Below are positions 17,938-25,826 of a stretch of DNA of 64,000 bases, piece by piece. The number at the start of each line of letters is the position of its first letter. Position 1 is the stretch's first letter. The translations under genes and the position numbers were made by a program. Under the pieces are notes generated by a model. That model made no database searches and was not told the DNA's origin. It worked only from the letters and a program-made list of their open reading frames with translations. The stretch comes from Sporosarcina sp. HYO08 (GTDB taxonomy: Bacteria; Bacillota; Bacilli; Bacillales_A; Planococcaceae), in NCBI RefSeq assembly GCF_001563475.1, contig NZ_LPUT01000001.1:496001-560000 (forward strand), in the 5' to 3' direction.

Positions 17938-18265
17938 AGATCAATTTGTGTGCCTCGTCTATAAATAAACCTCGTGAATTGCTGGAAACTCTTTGATGAC
18001 TTGTCGGCTACAACGTAATTGGAAACGATAAGCGTGAATGCTCAAAAACGACAAGGGGATAAAGACAATCAGCAGCCAAGCTCCTTTAAAATGGAGAAGG
18101 TCCAACGGCCATCGAAAGCACGCTTTAAAAGCGGAAGCGAGTAGAGTAGGAATCAAGCGATTCCCAAGTGCGAGGGTACTCAGTTTGAGTACAAGAGATG
18201 GTCTGAACTCTAGGGTGACTTAGAGAGTTGATGTAGCGAATCAACGTAACAATTGGTAATATTTG
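17938..18265 (+). ncRNA. Self-splicing group I intron in nrdJ
   Basis: The 328-nt insertion has group I hallmarks. The upstream exon ends in U and the intron ends in G. The guide GCCTCGTCT at 17952-17960 pairs with the exon end AGACGTGGT through eight pairs, including the U-G wobble at the splice site, with one mismatch. Just before it, TTTGTGT (17945-17951) pairs with the first exon-2 bases GCACAAA, forming P10. Core strands follow: CAGCCAAGCTCC at about 18072-18084, R-like GGTCCAACGGCCATC at about 18099-18113, S-like AGATGGTCTGAACTC at 18196-18210, with GGCCATC and GATGGTC forming P7. Hairpins 18176-18192 and 18227-18245 fit peripheral helices. No homing endonuclease is encoded. Confidence 0.92.
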
Positions 18266-20029
18266 GCACAAATGATCATGTTAGCGGACTGGCACCCTGA
18301 CATCGTTGAATTTATTATTTCTAAAATGCAAAATCCCCGTATTCTCCGTTATTTGTTGGAAAATACGAAAGACGAGCTGATTCAAAAGCTTGCGAGTGAA
18401 AAGTTGAAATTTAAACCGTTAACAGCACAGGAAGATGCGATGTATCAAGGTATTTTAAACTACCGTGCAATTCCAGGGATGGGCGGTTTTAATGAAGCGA
18501 TTATGCGAGACGCTGAAACGAAACTGCGCGACGGCGGAACTTATTCGGTCCACAATCCAGAGTTCTTGACTGGCGCGAACATTTCCATCACTTTGACGGA
18601 CGATTTTATGAAAGCTGTTGAAGAAGATGCTGAATACGAGCTTCGTTTCCCAGCGGTGGAAAAATATACGCCTGAACAAATGGCGGTTTATAATGAAGAA
18701 TGGCACAAGATCGGTGACGTGCGCGAGTGGGAAAAGCTCGGTCATGAAGTGCGTGTGTACCGTACGATGAAAGCACGCGATCTGTGGGATTTGATCAACA
18801 TCTGCGCAACCTATTCCGCAGAGCCTGGCATATTTTTTATCGATAACGCAAATAACGAAACAAATGCCAAGGCATATGGCCAGCAAGTTGTAGCGACAAA
18901 CCCGTGTGGAGAGCAGCCACTTGCACCTTATTCTGTCTGTAATTTAGCTGCAGTCAACCTTGCTGAATTCGCGGATAAAGACGCGAAAACCGTTAACTAT
19001 GAAAAACTAAAAGAAACAGTTCGTGTCGGGGTGCGTATGCAAGATAACGTTATCGACGCGACACCGTATTTCCTTCCTGAAAATAAAAAACAAGCACTTG
19101 GCGAACGCCGCGTTGGGCTAGGTGTCATGGGGCTTGCGGATCTTCTTATTTACTGTGAAAAAGAGTACGGTTCAGAAGAAGGAAATGAACTCGTCGATAA
19201 AGTATTCGAGACGATCGCAACGACTGCGTACCGTGAGTCGATCGAACTTGCAAAAGAAAAAGGATCATTCCCATTCTTGATCGGCGAGACAGACGAAGAA
19301 ACAAAAGCGCTTCGTGAAGCATTTATCAACACAGGCTTCATGAAAAAAATGCCGGAAGATATCCGTCAAGGGATTTTAGAACACGGCATTCGGAATTCCC
19401 ATTTACTTACAGTTGCGCCAACTGGCAGCACTGGAACAATGGTTGGGGTCTCAACCGGCCTTGAACCCTATTTTTCTTTCACGTACTACCGCAGTGGGCG
19501 TCTAGGGAAATTTATTGAAGTCAAAGCGAAAATCGTTGAGGAATATTTGGCGCGCAATCCTGAAGCGGATCCAGATAACTTGCCGGAATGGTTTGTGTCT
19601 TCTATGAGCTTGGCGCCTGAAGCGCATGCAGATGTACAGTGCATTATCCAGCGTTGGATCGACAGCTCAATTTCCAAAACAGTAAACGCACCGCGCGGCT
19701 ATACGGTGAAGCAAGTAGAGAGCGTTTATGAGCGTCTGTATAAAGGCGGCGCGAAAGGCGGCACGGTCTATGTCGACGGTAGCCGTGATTCCCAAGTGCT
19801 GACGCTGAAAGCAGAAGAAAACAACTTAGATGCGGACGTAGAAGAAGTGATCGAAACGGAACCAAAAATTGTGCTTGTGAACACGATCCAAGATTTGCGT
19901 TCCACAAACGTAACGATTGGCTCTGAAGTAGGAAACACTTGTCCAGTTTGCCGTCAAGGAACGGTCGAAGAAATGGGCGGTTGCAACACATGTACAAACT
20001 GTCAGGCACAATTGAAGTGCGGTCTATAA
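18266..20029 (+). CDS. nrdJ: Class II ribonucleotide reductase NrdJ, exon 2 (C-terminal part)
   Basis: These are the last 587 codons of NrdJ. The active-site motif NPCGEQPL, with the thiyl-radical cysteine and the glutamate, lies near residue 478 of the spliced protein. APTGSTGTMVGVSTG follows further on, and the C-terminus carries a four-cysteine redox/zinc-type tail (CPVC, then CNTCTNC). Reading begins directly after the intron's last G at codon GCA. A TTG at 18263 could seem a start, but it has no ribosome site and is an artefact of the intron end. The conserved catalytic residues suggest a functional gene when spliced. Confidence 0.93.
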   Translation, partial: AQMIMLADWHPDIVEFIISKMQNPRILRYLLENTKDELIQKLASEKLKFKPLTAQEDAMYQGILNYRAIPGMGGFNEAIMRDAETKLRDGGTYSVHNPEFLTGANISITLTDDFMKAVEEDAEYELRFPAVEKYTPEQMAVYNEEWHKIGDVREWEKLGHEVRVYRTMKARDLWDLINICATYSAEPGIFFIDNANNETNAKAYGQQVVATNPCGEQPLAPYSVCNLAAVNLAEFADKDAKTVNYEKLKETVRVGVRMQDNVIDATPYFLPENKKQALGERRVGLGVMGLADLLIYCEKEYGSEEGNELVDKVFETIATTAYRESIELAKEKGSFPFLIGETDEETKALREAFINTGFMKKMPEDIRQGILEHGIRNSHLLTVAPTGSTGTMVGVSTGLEPYFSFTYYRSGRLGKFIEVKAKIVEEYLARNPEADPDNLPEWFVSSMSLAPEAHADVQCIIQRWIDSSISKTVNAPRGYTVKQVESVYERLYKGGAKGGTVYVDGSRDSQVLTLKAEENNLDADVEEVIETEPKIVLVNTIQDLRSTNVTIGSEVGNTCPVCRQGTVEEMGGCNTCTNCQAQLKCGL

Positions 20030-20076
20030 TAGAAAATAATAAAAAAGGTATGGCTTTAGAATAAAGTTGAACCGTT

Positions 20077-20115
20077 ACACCCCTTTAGATAAAATTGTCT
20101 GAAGGGGTGTTTTCT
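20077..20115 (+). terminator. Terminator of nrdJ
   Basis: ACACCCCTT and AAGGGGTGT arms with further pairing inside the loop are followed by TTTTCT. It separates nrdJ from the accessory island. The next 98 bp to 20213 contain only a 20-codon open frame with no recognisable homology. Confidence 0.85.
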
Positions 20116-20213
20116 ATGCCCAAAAGAACAGAACATCTAAAATTAATAAAAGGACACTTGTGGAATATGCAAAGATAATCGTGTGCTTAATGGCAATTCT
20201 AAAGGGGGAAATT

Positions 20214-21068
20214 ATGATTTATTTACATGATTTTTCATTTCCAAGTGAGGATATGGAATTTTACTTTTTTATGAATATTAAAAGAACATGCTATGATTCG
20301 TTTTATCCATTTAAAGTTTTATCAAGAAAAGGGTTGGAAACGATTGTCTTTGAGCCGGTGACGATTTTTTATGGTGGAAATGGTTCGGGGAAATCTACTG
20401 CGCTCAATGTGATCGCAGAAAAAACAGGGATACAACGTGATTCTATCTATAATAAATCTAATTTCTATCCTGATTATGTCGACATGTGTGAGCTGCGGTG
20501 TAAAGCGGACATTCCAGAGCATAGCCGGATTATTACGAGTGATGATGTCTTTGACTATATGTTGAATATCCGGAATCTCAATGAGGGAATTGACCAAAAG
20601 CGGGAGGAAATTTTTGAAGACTATTTGGATGCGAAATATGCCCATTTTCAAATGAAATCTTTGGCAGATTACGAACAGTTGAAGAAAGTGAACGCAGCTA
20701 GAAGTAAAACGCAGTCTCGTTTTGTGAGAAATGAATTGATGGACAATGTAAGGGAATATTCGAATGGGGAAAGTGCATTTTTGTATTTCACGGAAAAAAT
20801 TGGCGACAATGGGCTTTATATTTTGGATGAGCCGGAAAATAGTCTTTCTCCAAAACGTCAAATGGAATTGGTGCAGTTCATCGAAGACTCCGCCCGTTTT
20901 TTTGGCTGTCAGTTTATCATCTCCACACATTCTCCGTTTCTGTTATCCATGAGGGAAGCAAAAATTTACAACCTGGATGAAAATCCTGTCAAAGTGAGAC
21001 ACTGGACGGAATTAGAAAATGTCCGTACCTATTATGAGTTTTTCAAAAAACATGAGAATAAGTTTTAG
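20214..21068 (+). CDS. AAA/ABC-type ATPase (OLD/COG3910-like)
   Basis: A soluble 284-residue ATPase with Walker A YGGNGSGKSTALNVI at about residue 52, an ABC-like signature EYSNGESAFLYF near 180, Walker B GLYILDEPENSLSP near 205 and a switch histidine in IISTHSPFLLS. It resembles stand-alone predicted ATPases related to OLD and RecF-type proteins, whose roles are mostly unknown. The ATG at 20214 has an AAAGGGGGA site; a TTG at 20160 is much less likely. A small gene follows at 28 nt, forming a two-gene unit at the head of the island. Confidence 0.78.
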   Translation: MIYLHDFSFPSEDMEFYFFMNIKRTCYDSFYPFKVLSRKGLETIVFEPVTIFYGGNGSGKSTALNVIAEKTGIQRDSIYNKSNFYPDYVDMCELRCKADIPEHSRIITSDDVFDYMLNIRNLNEGIDQKREEIFEDYLDAKYAHFQMKSLADYEQLKKVNAARSKTQSRFVRNELMDNVREYSNGESAFLYFTEKIGDNGLYILDEPENSLSPKRQMELVQFIEDSARFFGCQFIISTHSPFLLSMREAKIYNLDENPVKVRHWTELENVRTYYEFFKKHENKF

Positions 21069-21095
21069 CTGTAAATGCGGCAGGAGGTAATTTCA

Positions 21096-21434
21096 ATGGA
21101 TAATAAAAAACTGACACAATTTACATTAGTGGATGTGATTGAAAGGAAAATACATTTCACGAAAACAAATACCATTTTTGATAAAAAAGACTTTGAGAAT
21201 GATAATGAAGGCGCACTATTGGCTTATCATCAACTGCTGGCGGATGCCAAAGAAATGAATGAGAATGAATTTGTAAGTAAGTATCTAGGGATGATTAAAA
21301 GACTTTCCGAGCAATTTGAAAACGATGAATTTAAAGATGAAAAAGAAATAGAAAAAATGTCTGGATACAATAATGCAATTGTATCTGTTCTAAAATGTAT
21401 AAACCCGATTTATGAGTATGATTTAGATAATTAG
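21096..21434 (+). CDS. Small acidic hypothetical protein
   Basis: I do not recognise this 112-residue protein. It is charged and mostly helical in appearance, with no membrane segment, for example NDEFKDEKEIEKMSGYNNA. The ATG at 21096 follows a strong AGGAGGT site. It starts 28 nt after the ATPase gene with no island repeat between, so the two were probably acquired together and may work together. The first repeat copy comes after it. Confidence 0.65.
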   Translation: MDNKKLTQFTLVDVIERKIHFTKTNTIFDKKDFENDNEGALLAYHQLLADAKEMNENEFVSKYLGMIKRLSEQFENDEFKDEKEIEKMSGYNNAIVSVLKCINPIYEYDLDN

Positions 21435-21473
21435 TTTACGCTAAAACTTTTATCCAACAAATGGACATCAGTA

Positions 21474-21507
21474 TTCCGGAATCGGGCGCAATATGTAATA
21501 AGAAAAT
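21474..21507 (+). repeat. Island repeat copy 1
   Basis: TTCCGGAATCGGGCGC is followed by a short spacer and GTAATAAGAAAAT. It fits the island consensus TTC, 5-6 nt, CGGGCGC, about 5 nt, then TGGAATAAG. It lies 40 nt after the 21096 gene and 44 nt before the next. Confidence 0.75.
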
Positions 21508-21550
21508 TTACTGACTGTTAGACTATTACAAAAGAAAGTAAGGTTCAAGT

Positions 21551-21763
21551 ATGAAAACTACCAGCCAAAAAATCCAAAATCTGTCCATTAAATCTTTGGA
21601 ATCGACTGTTAACAAACTTTCAAACGCTTATGAAAGCATGATTGAAAAAGGGTCAAATACAACGCTTGTCAAAAAAAGACGAGATGCTGTAAAAATCGGT
21701 TTGGAAAGCCTTCAAGACGATTGGATTGGGGGCGGTTTTTACTGGAAACTTATAACTTATTAA
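21551..21763 (+). CDS. Small hypothetical protein
   Basis: An unrecognised 70-residue protein with a basic, probably helical body rich in Ser and Lys and an aromatic glycine-rich end (GGGFYWK). The ribosome site is weak (AAGTAAGG, about 8 nt before the ATG). It sits between island repeats 1 and 2 on the same strand as the other island genes, which is the main reason to call it. Confidence 0.5.
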   Translation: MKTTSQKIQNLSIKSLESTVNKLSNAYESMIEKGSNTTLVKKRRDAVKIGLESLQDDWIGGGFYWKLITY

Positions 21764-21828
21764 GGGCGTATCAATAGCAGGGCAATGGATCAGAAGAATA
21801 TATTCAGGTGCTATACTTAAATAGCATC

Positions 21829-21860
21829 TTCGTCAATCGGGTGAGATTGTAGGATAACTT
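21829..21860 (+). repeat. Island repeat copy 2
   Basis: TTCGTCAATCGGGTGAG keeps the TTC-N6-CGGG core. The right part is diverged (GATTGTAGGATAAC). Confidence 0.6.
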
Positions 21861-21913
21861 AGTGTGGAATTACGGTACAAAGTCGAATTTAAGGGAAAAG
21901 GGGGGATAAAGAA

Positions 21914-22333
21914 ATGAAGCCAGTTATCTATGTAACCACCAGTATTGTTAGCAGTTTGATATTTGTACACCTGATCTCATTAAGTTATTTTGATTCATTT
22001 AATTACTTTGAACTAATGGATTTCCTGGTGATATGGGGTATGTTTATATTACCAGTCTTTCTGATTGGTGGTTTTATTGCTGGATGCGTGGATTTCTGGC
22101 TTCAGGAGTTTTTTAAAGCAAGAAAATACCTTATTTCTTTAACTGTATTTATTTTTGTGGGTATACTTTGTAACATTTATGCATTGGGGCATTGGATCAG
22201 GAACGGATGGGACGATGGGGTTATGGAGTACCTAATTTTAGGGATTTCGGGTTCCGTTCTTTATTTTCATATTTGGCTGTTATTGAATAAATTAGCCATT
22301 AAGACAAGAACTAATTTACTGGGACAGTCTTAA
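21914..22333 (+). CDS. Hypothetical membrane protein
   Basis: A 139-residue protein with four hydrophobic segments, the first near residues 5-25 and the last near 112-130. No known family is recognised. The ATG at 21914 lies after AAAAGGGGGGATAAAG, a strong ribosome site. Island repeats flank it on both sides. A small integral membrane protein of this type could be an accessory or immunity protein, but the sequence does not decide this. Confidence 0.65.
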   Translation: MKPVIYVTTSIVSSLIFVHLISLSYFDSFNYFELMDFLVIWGMFILPVFLIGGFIAGCVDFWLQEFFKARKYLISLTVFIFVGILCNIYALGHWIRNGWDDGVMEYLILGISGSVLYFHIWLLLNKLAIKTRTNLLGQS

Positions 22334-22350
22334 AAGTATGATCATCTATA

Positions 22351-22390
22351 TGAAGCAAGCGGGCGCTTATCTGTAATAAGATCGGCGCCC
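22351..22390 (+). repeat. Island repeat copy 3, hairpin form
   Basis: CAAGCGGGCGCTTAT is followed by CTGTAATAAG and ATCGGCGCCC. GGGCGC pairs with GCGCCC, and TTAT with ATAA inside, so the copy can fold into a stem with one bulge. Confidence 0.75.
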
Positions 22391-22394
22391 AATA

Positions 22395-22418
22395 TTGAAG
22401 AAACGGGCCAATTAATGG
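22395..22418 (+). repeat. Island repeat copy 3b, partial
   Basis: TTGAAGAAACGGGCC followed by AATTAATGG looks like a diverged or truncated copy directly adjoining copy 3. Confidence 0.45.
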
Positions 22419-22430
22419 AAAAAACAAGAG

Positions 22431-22850
22431 ATGAGTGATTGGAAAATGAACTTTGGCGAATTGATGAAGTGGGAAGGATATATTTACTTAGAGAAATTAT
22501 TGGAACCTGAAGACAATTCATTACGATTGCTTATTAATAGAAGTAGGATCGATAATGAAAGTGAAGATATTGAACATTTACCGATGGTTCAACTAGATTT
22601 TGAATCATATATTTCATATTCTGTGATCAATGAATCTTTTGATCGAATAGACGAAAAAGAAAAATCAAAAGGAAAAATATTTCGGATATATACTAAATCG
22701 AATTACTTAGACTTTATCAAATTAGCCACCAACGAAAGAGACGATATATGTCCTTTTGAAAATTACGTACATTATCAATTTCCCTGCTTAAATCACACTA
22801 TTGATGTTATATCTTTTGATAAACCCGGAATAACTGTAGTAACAGGTTAA
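22431..22850 (+). CDS. Hypothetical soluble protein
   Basis: An unrecognised acidic soluble protein of up to 139 residues without membrane segments. Its size and composition resemble small immunity-type proteins, but I see no diagnostic motif. The start is uncertain: ATG 22431 lacks a clear ribosome site, and ATG 22446 is an alternative. It is AT-rich compared with the housekeeping genes and lies between island repeats 3 and 4. Confidence 0.55.
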   Translation: MSDWKMNFGELMKWEGYIYLEKLLEPEDNSLRLLINRSRIDNESEDIEHLPMVQLDFESYISYSVINESFDRIDEKEKSKGKIFRIYTKSNYLDFIKLATNERDDICPFENYVHYQFPCLNHTIDVISFDKPGITVVTG

Positions 22851-22861
22851 CAAATTAGTAC

Positions 22862-22897
22862 CATACTTCCATTATCGGGCGCGGAACTGGAAGTATG
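22862..22897 (+). repeat. Island repeat copy 4, flanked by perfect inverted arms
   Basis: A TTCCATTATCGGGCGC core is enclosed by the 10-bp perfect inverted repeat CATACTTCCA (22862-22871) and TGGAAGTATG (22888-22897). The copy can form a stem presenting the CGGGCGC core in its loop. Confidence 0.75.
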
Positions 22898-22954
22898 AAC
22901 TGGTCTCCATTCTTAGAGTGTTGGGCCATTTTGTTATATAAGGGGGAGTACAAT

Positions 22955-23425
22955 ATGGAAGTAGTCTATTTTGCAGGTGGATGTTTATGGGGCGTACAAG
23001 CTTTTATCAAAACTTTACCTGGCGTTATACATACAGAGGCGGGAAGGGCTAATGGAACAAGTCATACACTTGAGGGGGATTATGATGGGTACGCCGAATG
23101 TGTAAAAACGGAATTTGATCCCACGGTTGTAACAATTAGGGAATTAATGGGGTATTTCTTTGAAATCATTGATCCCTACAGTTTGAATAAACAAGGACAG
23201 GATGTTGGCGTGAAATACAGAACAGGCGTATATAGTGAAAAGCCAGAACATTTAAAAGAGGCGAAGGCATTTCTTAGTGAGAGAACTGATGTTGACCGTA
23301 TCGTTGTTGAAGTATTACCGCTTACAAACTACGTGAGAAGTGCAGAAGAACATCAAGATCGGTTAACTAGGTATCCAAATGATTATTGTCATATTCCGGA
23401 AAAACTATTAAGTAAATATCAGTAA
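22955..23425 (+). CDS. msrA: Peptide-methionine (S)-S-oxide reductase MsrA
   Basis: MsrA repairs oxidised methionine residues. The catalytic motif GGCLWGVQA near residue 10 has Leu in place of the usual Phe (GCFWG). HTLEGDYDGYAECVKTEFDP and YRTGVYS are family blocks. At 156 residues it is short for the family, and no resolving C-terminal cysteine pair is visible. The ATG at 22955 follows AAGGGGGAG. It lies in the accessory island, so it may be an extra, acquired copy (inference). Confidence 0.85.
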   Translation: MEVVYFAGGCLWGVQAFIKTLPGVIHTEAGRANGTSHTLEGDYDGYAECVKTEFDPTVVTIRELMGYFFEIIDPYSLNKQGQDVGVKYRTGVYSEKPEHLKEAKAFLSERTDVDRIVVEVLPLTNYVRSAEEHQDRLTRYPNDYCHIPEKLLSKYQ

Positions 23426-23599
23426 GGAAGAATAGTATAAGGTGGTTTATGGACTCTGTAGTTTTCGGAAATGCTGCACGATTTTTATATTAAATGCTTG
23501 ATTAGAGGTATTCATCCCGATCCTGCATACTTTAGTCAAGATAAGGTAAAGTATTGATAGACAATGCTTAAATTGAACATAGCGCTGTTCGCAAAAGTA

Positions 23600-23644
23600 T
23601 TCAATAATCGTGGGATTCTGGTCGTATGTTCCATACGATCGCCC
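23600..23644 (+). repeat. Island repeat, degenerate copy after msrA
   Basis: TTCAATAATCGTGGG matches the left part of the repeat with an inserted base. It is followed by a 9-bp hairpin (GGTCGTATG with CATACGATC) and then GCCC. The rest of the 246-bp gap 23426-23671 shows no gene. Confidence 0.45.
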
Positions 23645-23671
23645 TAAAAGTAAAGAAAGGTGATGAATAGG

Positions 23672-24313
23672 ATGGGTGTACATCAATATTTTAAAAGCTT
23701 ATCTGATTTAGAACAAATTATTCGTTGTCCAGGAAAGTTCAAATATCAGGAGCATTCCGTCGCGAGTCATTCATTTAAGGTGACAAAAATTGCTCAATTT
23801 CTTGGAACCGTCGAAGAGGAGGCTGGGCAGAAAGTGGATTGGAGGCTCCTTTATGAAAAAGCATTGAACCATGATTATGCGGAACTTTTTACAGGAGATA
23901 TTAAGACGCCTGTAAAATATGCGTCGAAAGAGTTGAAGCGGCTATTTAGCGAAGTAGAGGAAGAAATGACAAGAAAGTTTGTAGAAAAGGAGCTTCCACC
24001 TGAGTTTCAATCCATTTATTTGGAGCGTTTTAAGGAAGGTAAAGATGAAACGTTAGAGGGGCGTATTTTATCTGTTGCTGATAAAATTGATTTGCTTTAT
24101 GAAGCATTTGGTGAAATTCAAAAGGATAACCCGGAGCCATTGTTTATAGAGATCTACGAAGAAGCATTAAGGACAATCCTGCTGTTTCAAGATATGAACT
24201 GTGTAGAGTACTTCCTAGAACATATTCTTACGGATATGCTCAATGAACGTTTCACTGAACATGGCGAGCTGACGGGCATTGCAAGGCGGATCATTCAAGA
24301 GCATAAAGGTTAA
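23672..24313 (+). CDS. YfbR-like HD-domain 5'-deoxynucleotidase
   Basis: A 213-residue HD-domain phosphohydrolase resembling YfbR, which removes the phosphate from deoxyribonucleoside 5'-monophosphates using a divalent metal. Metal ligands are visible in EHSVASHS near residue 30, LNHDYAELFTGDIKTPVKY near 65-85 (HD motif) and SVADKIDLLYEA near 135. The ATG at 23672 matches the family start (MGxHxYFxSLSDLE) and follows AAAGGTGAT. The catalytic residues appear intact. It is one of the few island genes with a predictable activity. Confidence 0.85.
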   Translation: MGVHQYFKSLSDLEQIIRCPGKFKYQEHSVASHSFKVTKIAQFLGTVEEEAGQKVDWRLLYEKALNHDYAELFTGDIKTPVKYASKELKRLFSEVEEEMTRKFVEKELPPEFQSIYLERFKEGKDETLEGRILSVADKIDLLYEAFGEIQKDNPEPLFIEIYEEALRTILLFQDMNCVEYFLEHILTDMLNERFTEHGELTGIARRIIQEHKG

Positions 24314-24364
24314 AAGATATACATTATTGTGTGAGTGACTGTCGTCAATCTCTAATCTAGCTAG

Positions 24365-24396
24365 TTCGCAATCGGGCTAAATTGCTGAATCTAATT
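24365..24396 (+). repeat. Island repeat copy 5
   Basis: TTCGCAATCGGGCTAAATTGCTGAATC keeps the TTC-N5-CGGGC core. The right part is diverged. It lies between the HD gene and the 24441 gene. Confidence 0.6.
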
Positions 24397-24440
24397 ACAA
24401 GCCATAAACGTCTAAAATAAAGGATAAAGGAGGTATAGTG

Positions 24441-24824
24441 ATGAGTATTCCGGAAATTATTGTCCTGTTACTGATTTATAGCGGTATGCTTATTTTCTTT
24501 TTAGTTCCATCTGCCAAGAAGGAAAGTGAAAAAGTGCATAAAGAACAATCAACCTTTCCATTTATTTTTAAAGACAACTTAGCTAAAATGTTTTTTCAAA
24601 AAAAAGCTGTATTAGCTTTAGCGTTGTTTGGAATTGCGTTATTCAGTATCCACTCGGTATTTGCTGGCGCAGAATGGCACTATAATGCGCATAGCGGCTA
24701 TCCACCGATTAGTTACGGATCATCAGCATTATTTACTATGAGCGGAACGATAATATATACAGCCATGCTCTCGCTGGCACTTGGATATGTGAGGACGATA
24801 AAAAGTATGAAGAATGCAAAGTAA
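24441..24824 (+). CDS. Hypothetical membrane protein
   Basis: A 127-residue protein with an N-terminal hydrophobic segment (IPEIIVLLLIYSGMLIFFLV), a central one (VLALALFGIALFSIHSVFAG) and a C-terminal one. No family is recognised. Translation starts at ATG 24441, or GTG 24438, behind a consensus AAAGGAGGT. It lies between island repeats 5 and 6. Confidence 0.65.
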   Translation: MSIPEIIVLLLIYSGMLIFFLVPSAKKESEKVHKEQSTFPFIFKDNLAKMFFQKKAVLALALFGIALFSIHSVFAGAEWHYNAHSGYPPISYGSSALFTMSGTIIYTAMLSLALGYVRTIKSMKNAK

Positions 24825-24854
24825 CAACAAACGGGCGCATTTGGAATTAGTGCC
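24822..24854 (+). repeat. Island repeat copy 6
   Basis: AACAACAAACGGGCGC is followed by ATTTGGAATTAG. The CGGGCGC core and TGGAATTAG right part match the consensus, but the left TTC is missing. It begins in the stop codon of the 24441 gene. Confidence 0.68.
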
Positions 24855-24918
24855 GTACTTCAAACAGGCCAACTTGTTAAAGAATAAGTGTCCACACGAT
24901 TAAGGAGATGTTGCAAAG

Positions 24919-25353
24919 ATGTGGATAGATTATGTTAATGCTATATCAAATGAATACTCTTTCAATCCACCAGCTTCTAAAGCTGAAATAAATTCAATTA
25001 CGGTGGAATTAAGCGTTGAGGTACCGGAAAAGTTGTTAGAATTGTATAACGAAACAAACGGAGTGTTTGACAGTTTCAATTGCCCTTTAATATGGTCAAC
25101 TTCACAAATCGTAAAAGATAATTTGTTTTTTAGAAACTTTGAAGACTATAAAGATATTTATATGCCATTTAATCACTTGTTCTTTTTTTCTGACAATGGA
25201 TGCGGAGATTTATTTGGATACAGAATATTAAATGGGACTATTCAAACGGAAGATATTTATGTATGGAACCATGAAAATGATAGTAGGACGTGGGTTGCTT
25301 CATCATTAGAAAAATTTATTAAGGGTTGGATTACTGGGGAGATTACAACGTAA
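24919..25353 (+). CDS. SMI1/KNR4-like protein
   Basis: This is a small soluble protein of the SMI1/KNR4 (SUKH) superfamily, 144 residues. The pattern PASKAEINSITVELSVEVPEK near residue 15-35, LYNETNGVF and the later FFSDNGCGDLFGYRI near 95 are characteristic. Many bacterial members are immunity proteins for contact-dependent or secreted toxins, but solitary members are common. No toxin gene is adjacent. An AAGGAGATG site precedes the ATG. It lies between island repeats 6 and 7. Confidence 0.82.
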   Translation: MWIDYVNAISNEYSFNPPASKAEINSITVELSVEVPEKLLELYNETNGVFDSFNCPLIWSTSQIVKDNLFFRNFEDYKDIYMPFNHLFFFSDNGCGDLFGYRILNGTIQTEDIYVWNHENDSRTWVASSLEKFIKGWITGEITT

Positions 25354-25403
25354 GGCGAAGTTATTTATTATAAAGAAAAGAGCTTATAATCCTATCAATG
25401 GTA

Positions 25404-25434
25404 TTCAATAACCGGGCGCACTTCCATAGTGAGG
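25404..25434 (+). repeat. Island repeat copy 7
   Basis: TTCAATAACCGGGCGC, then ACTTCCATAGTGAGG. Good match to the TTC-N6-CGGGCGC core, weak match on the right. Confidence 0.72.
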
Positions 25435-25481
25435 ATCTGACCTAATCAAGTATTAAGAGTGGTTATTAAGGTGGAAGTAAA

Positions 25482-25817
25482 GTGAAGAAACTATTGGCTA
25501 ATTTATTTTATTTTGCGGGGGCATTGGCTTGGACGTATGGATTTCAATGGATTCTAGTATTGTGGGTTGGCAGTGTGCGCTTTACAGCTGCCGGAGCGCC
25601 GCCTGGTGATATCGGTATTGGTTCAAAACTTATTTATAGTATTGGTGTCCCGCTGTTTCATTTCTTTTTTTTAACTATTCTTTTTCTTTTGTACCGCTTT
25701 ATTCTCAATGAATTTAGTATTGAATTAAAAAAGGTAGTTCCGATTATTTTTAACGCAATGATTACTTTGTACATAATGTGGCGTCTTGTATATGTTGTAT
25801 TTGACTATCATCTTTAA
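25482..25817 (+). CDS. Hypothetical membrane protein
   Basis: A 111-residue protein with three hydrophobic segments and a Gly/Pro-rich loop (TAAGAPPGDIGIGSK). No family is recognised. It starts at GTG 25482 behind AAGGTGGAAG. It lies between island repeats 7 and 8. Confidence 0.62.
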   Translation: MKKLLANLFYFAGALAWTYGFQWILVLWVGSVRFTAAGAPPGDIGIGSKLIYSIGVPLFHFFFLTILFLLYRFILNEFSIELKKVVPIIFNAMITLYIMWRLVYVVFDYHL

Positions 25818-25826
25818 ACTTTAATT

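Noticed and set aside
17962..18265. nrdJ as a frameshifted or interrupted pseudogene
   Set aside because: Removing 17938-18265 restores the conserved frame exactly, and the splice-site pairings and core strands of a group I intron are visible. All catalytic motifs of NrdJ are intact.
18263..18265. TTG at 18263 as the start codon of a separate reductase gene
   Set aside because: There is no ribosome site upstream. The TTG is the last three bases of the intron and the protein would lack its N-terminal third.
20116..20178. Short open frame with a phage-terminase-like start (MPKRTEHLKLIKG)
   Set aside because: It has only 20 codons, has no ribosome site because the terminator directly precedes it, and shows no phage genes around it. 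Similarity is too short to support.
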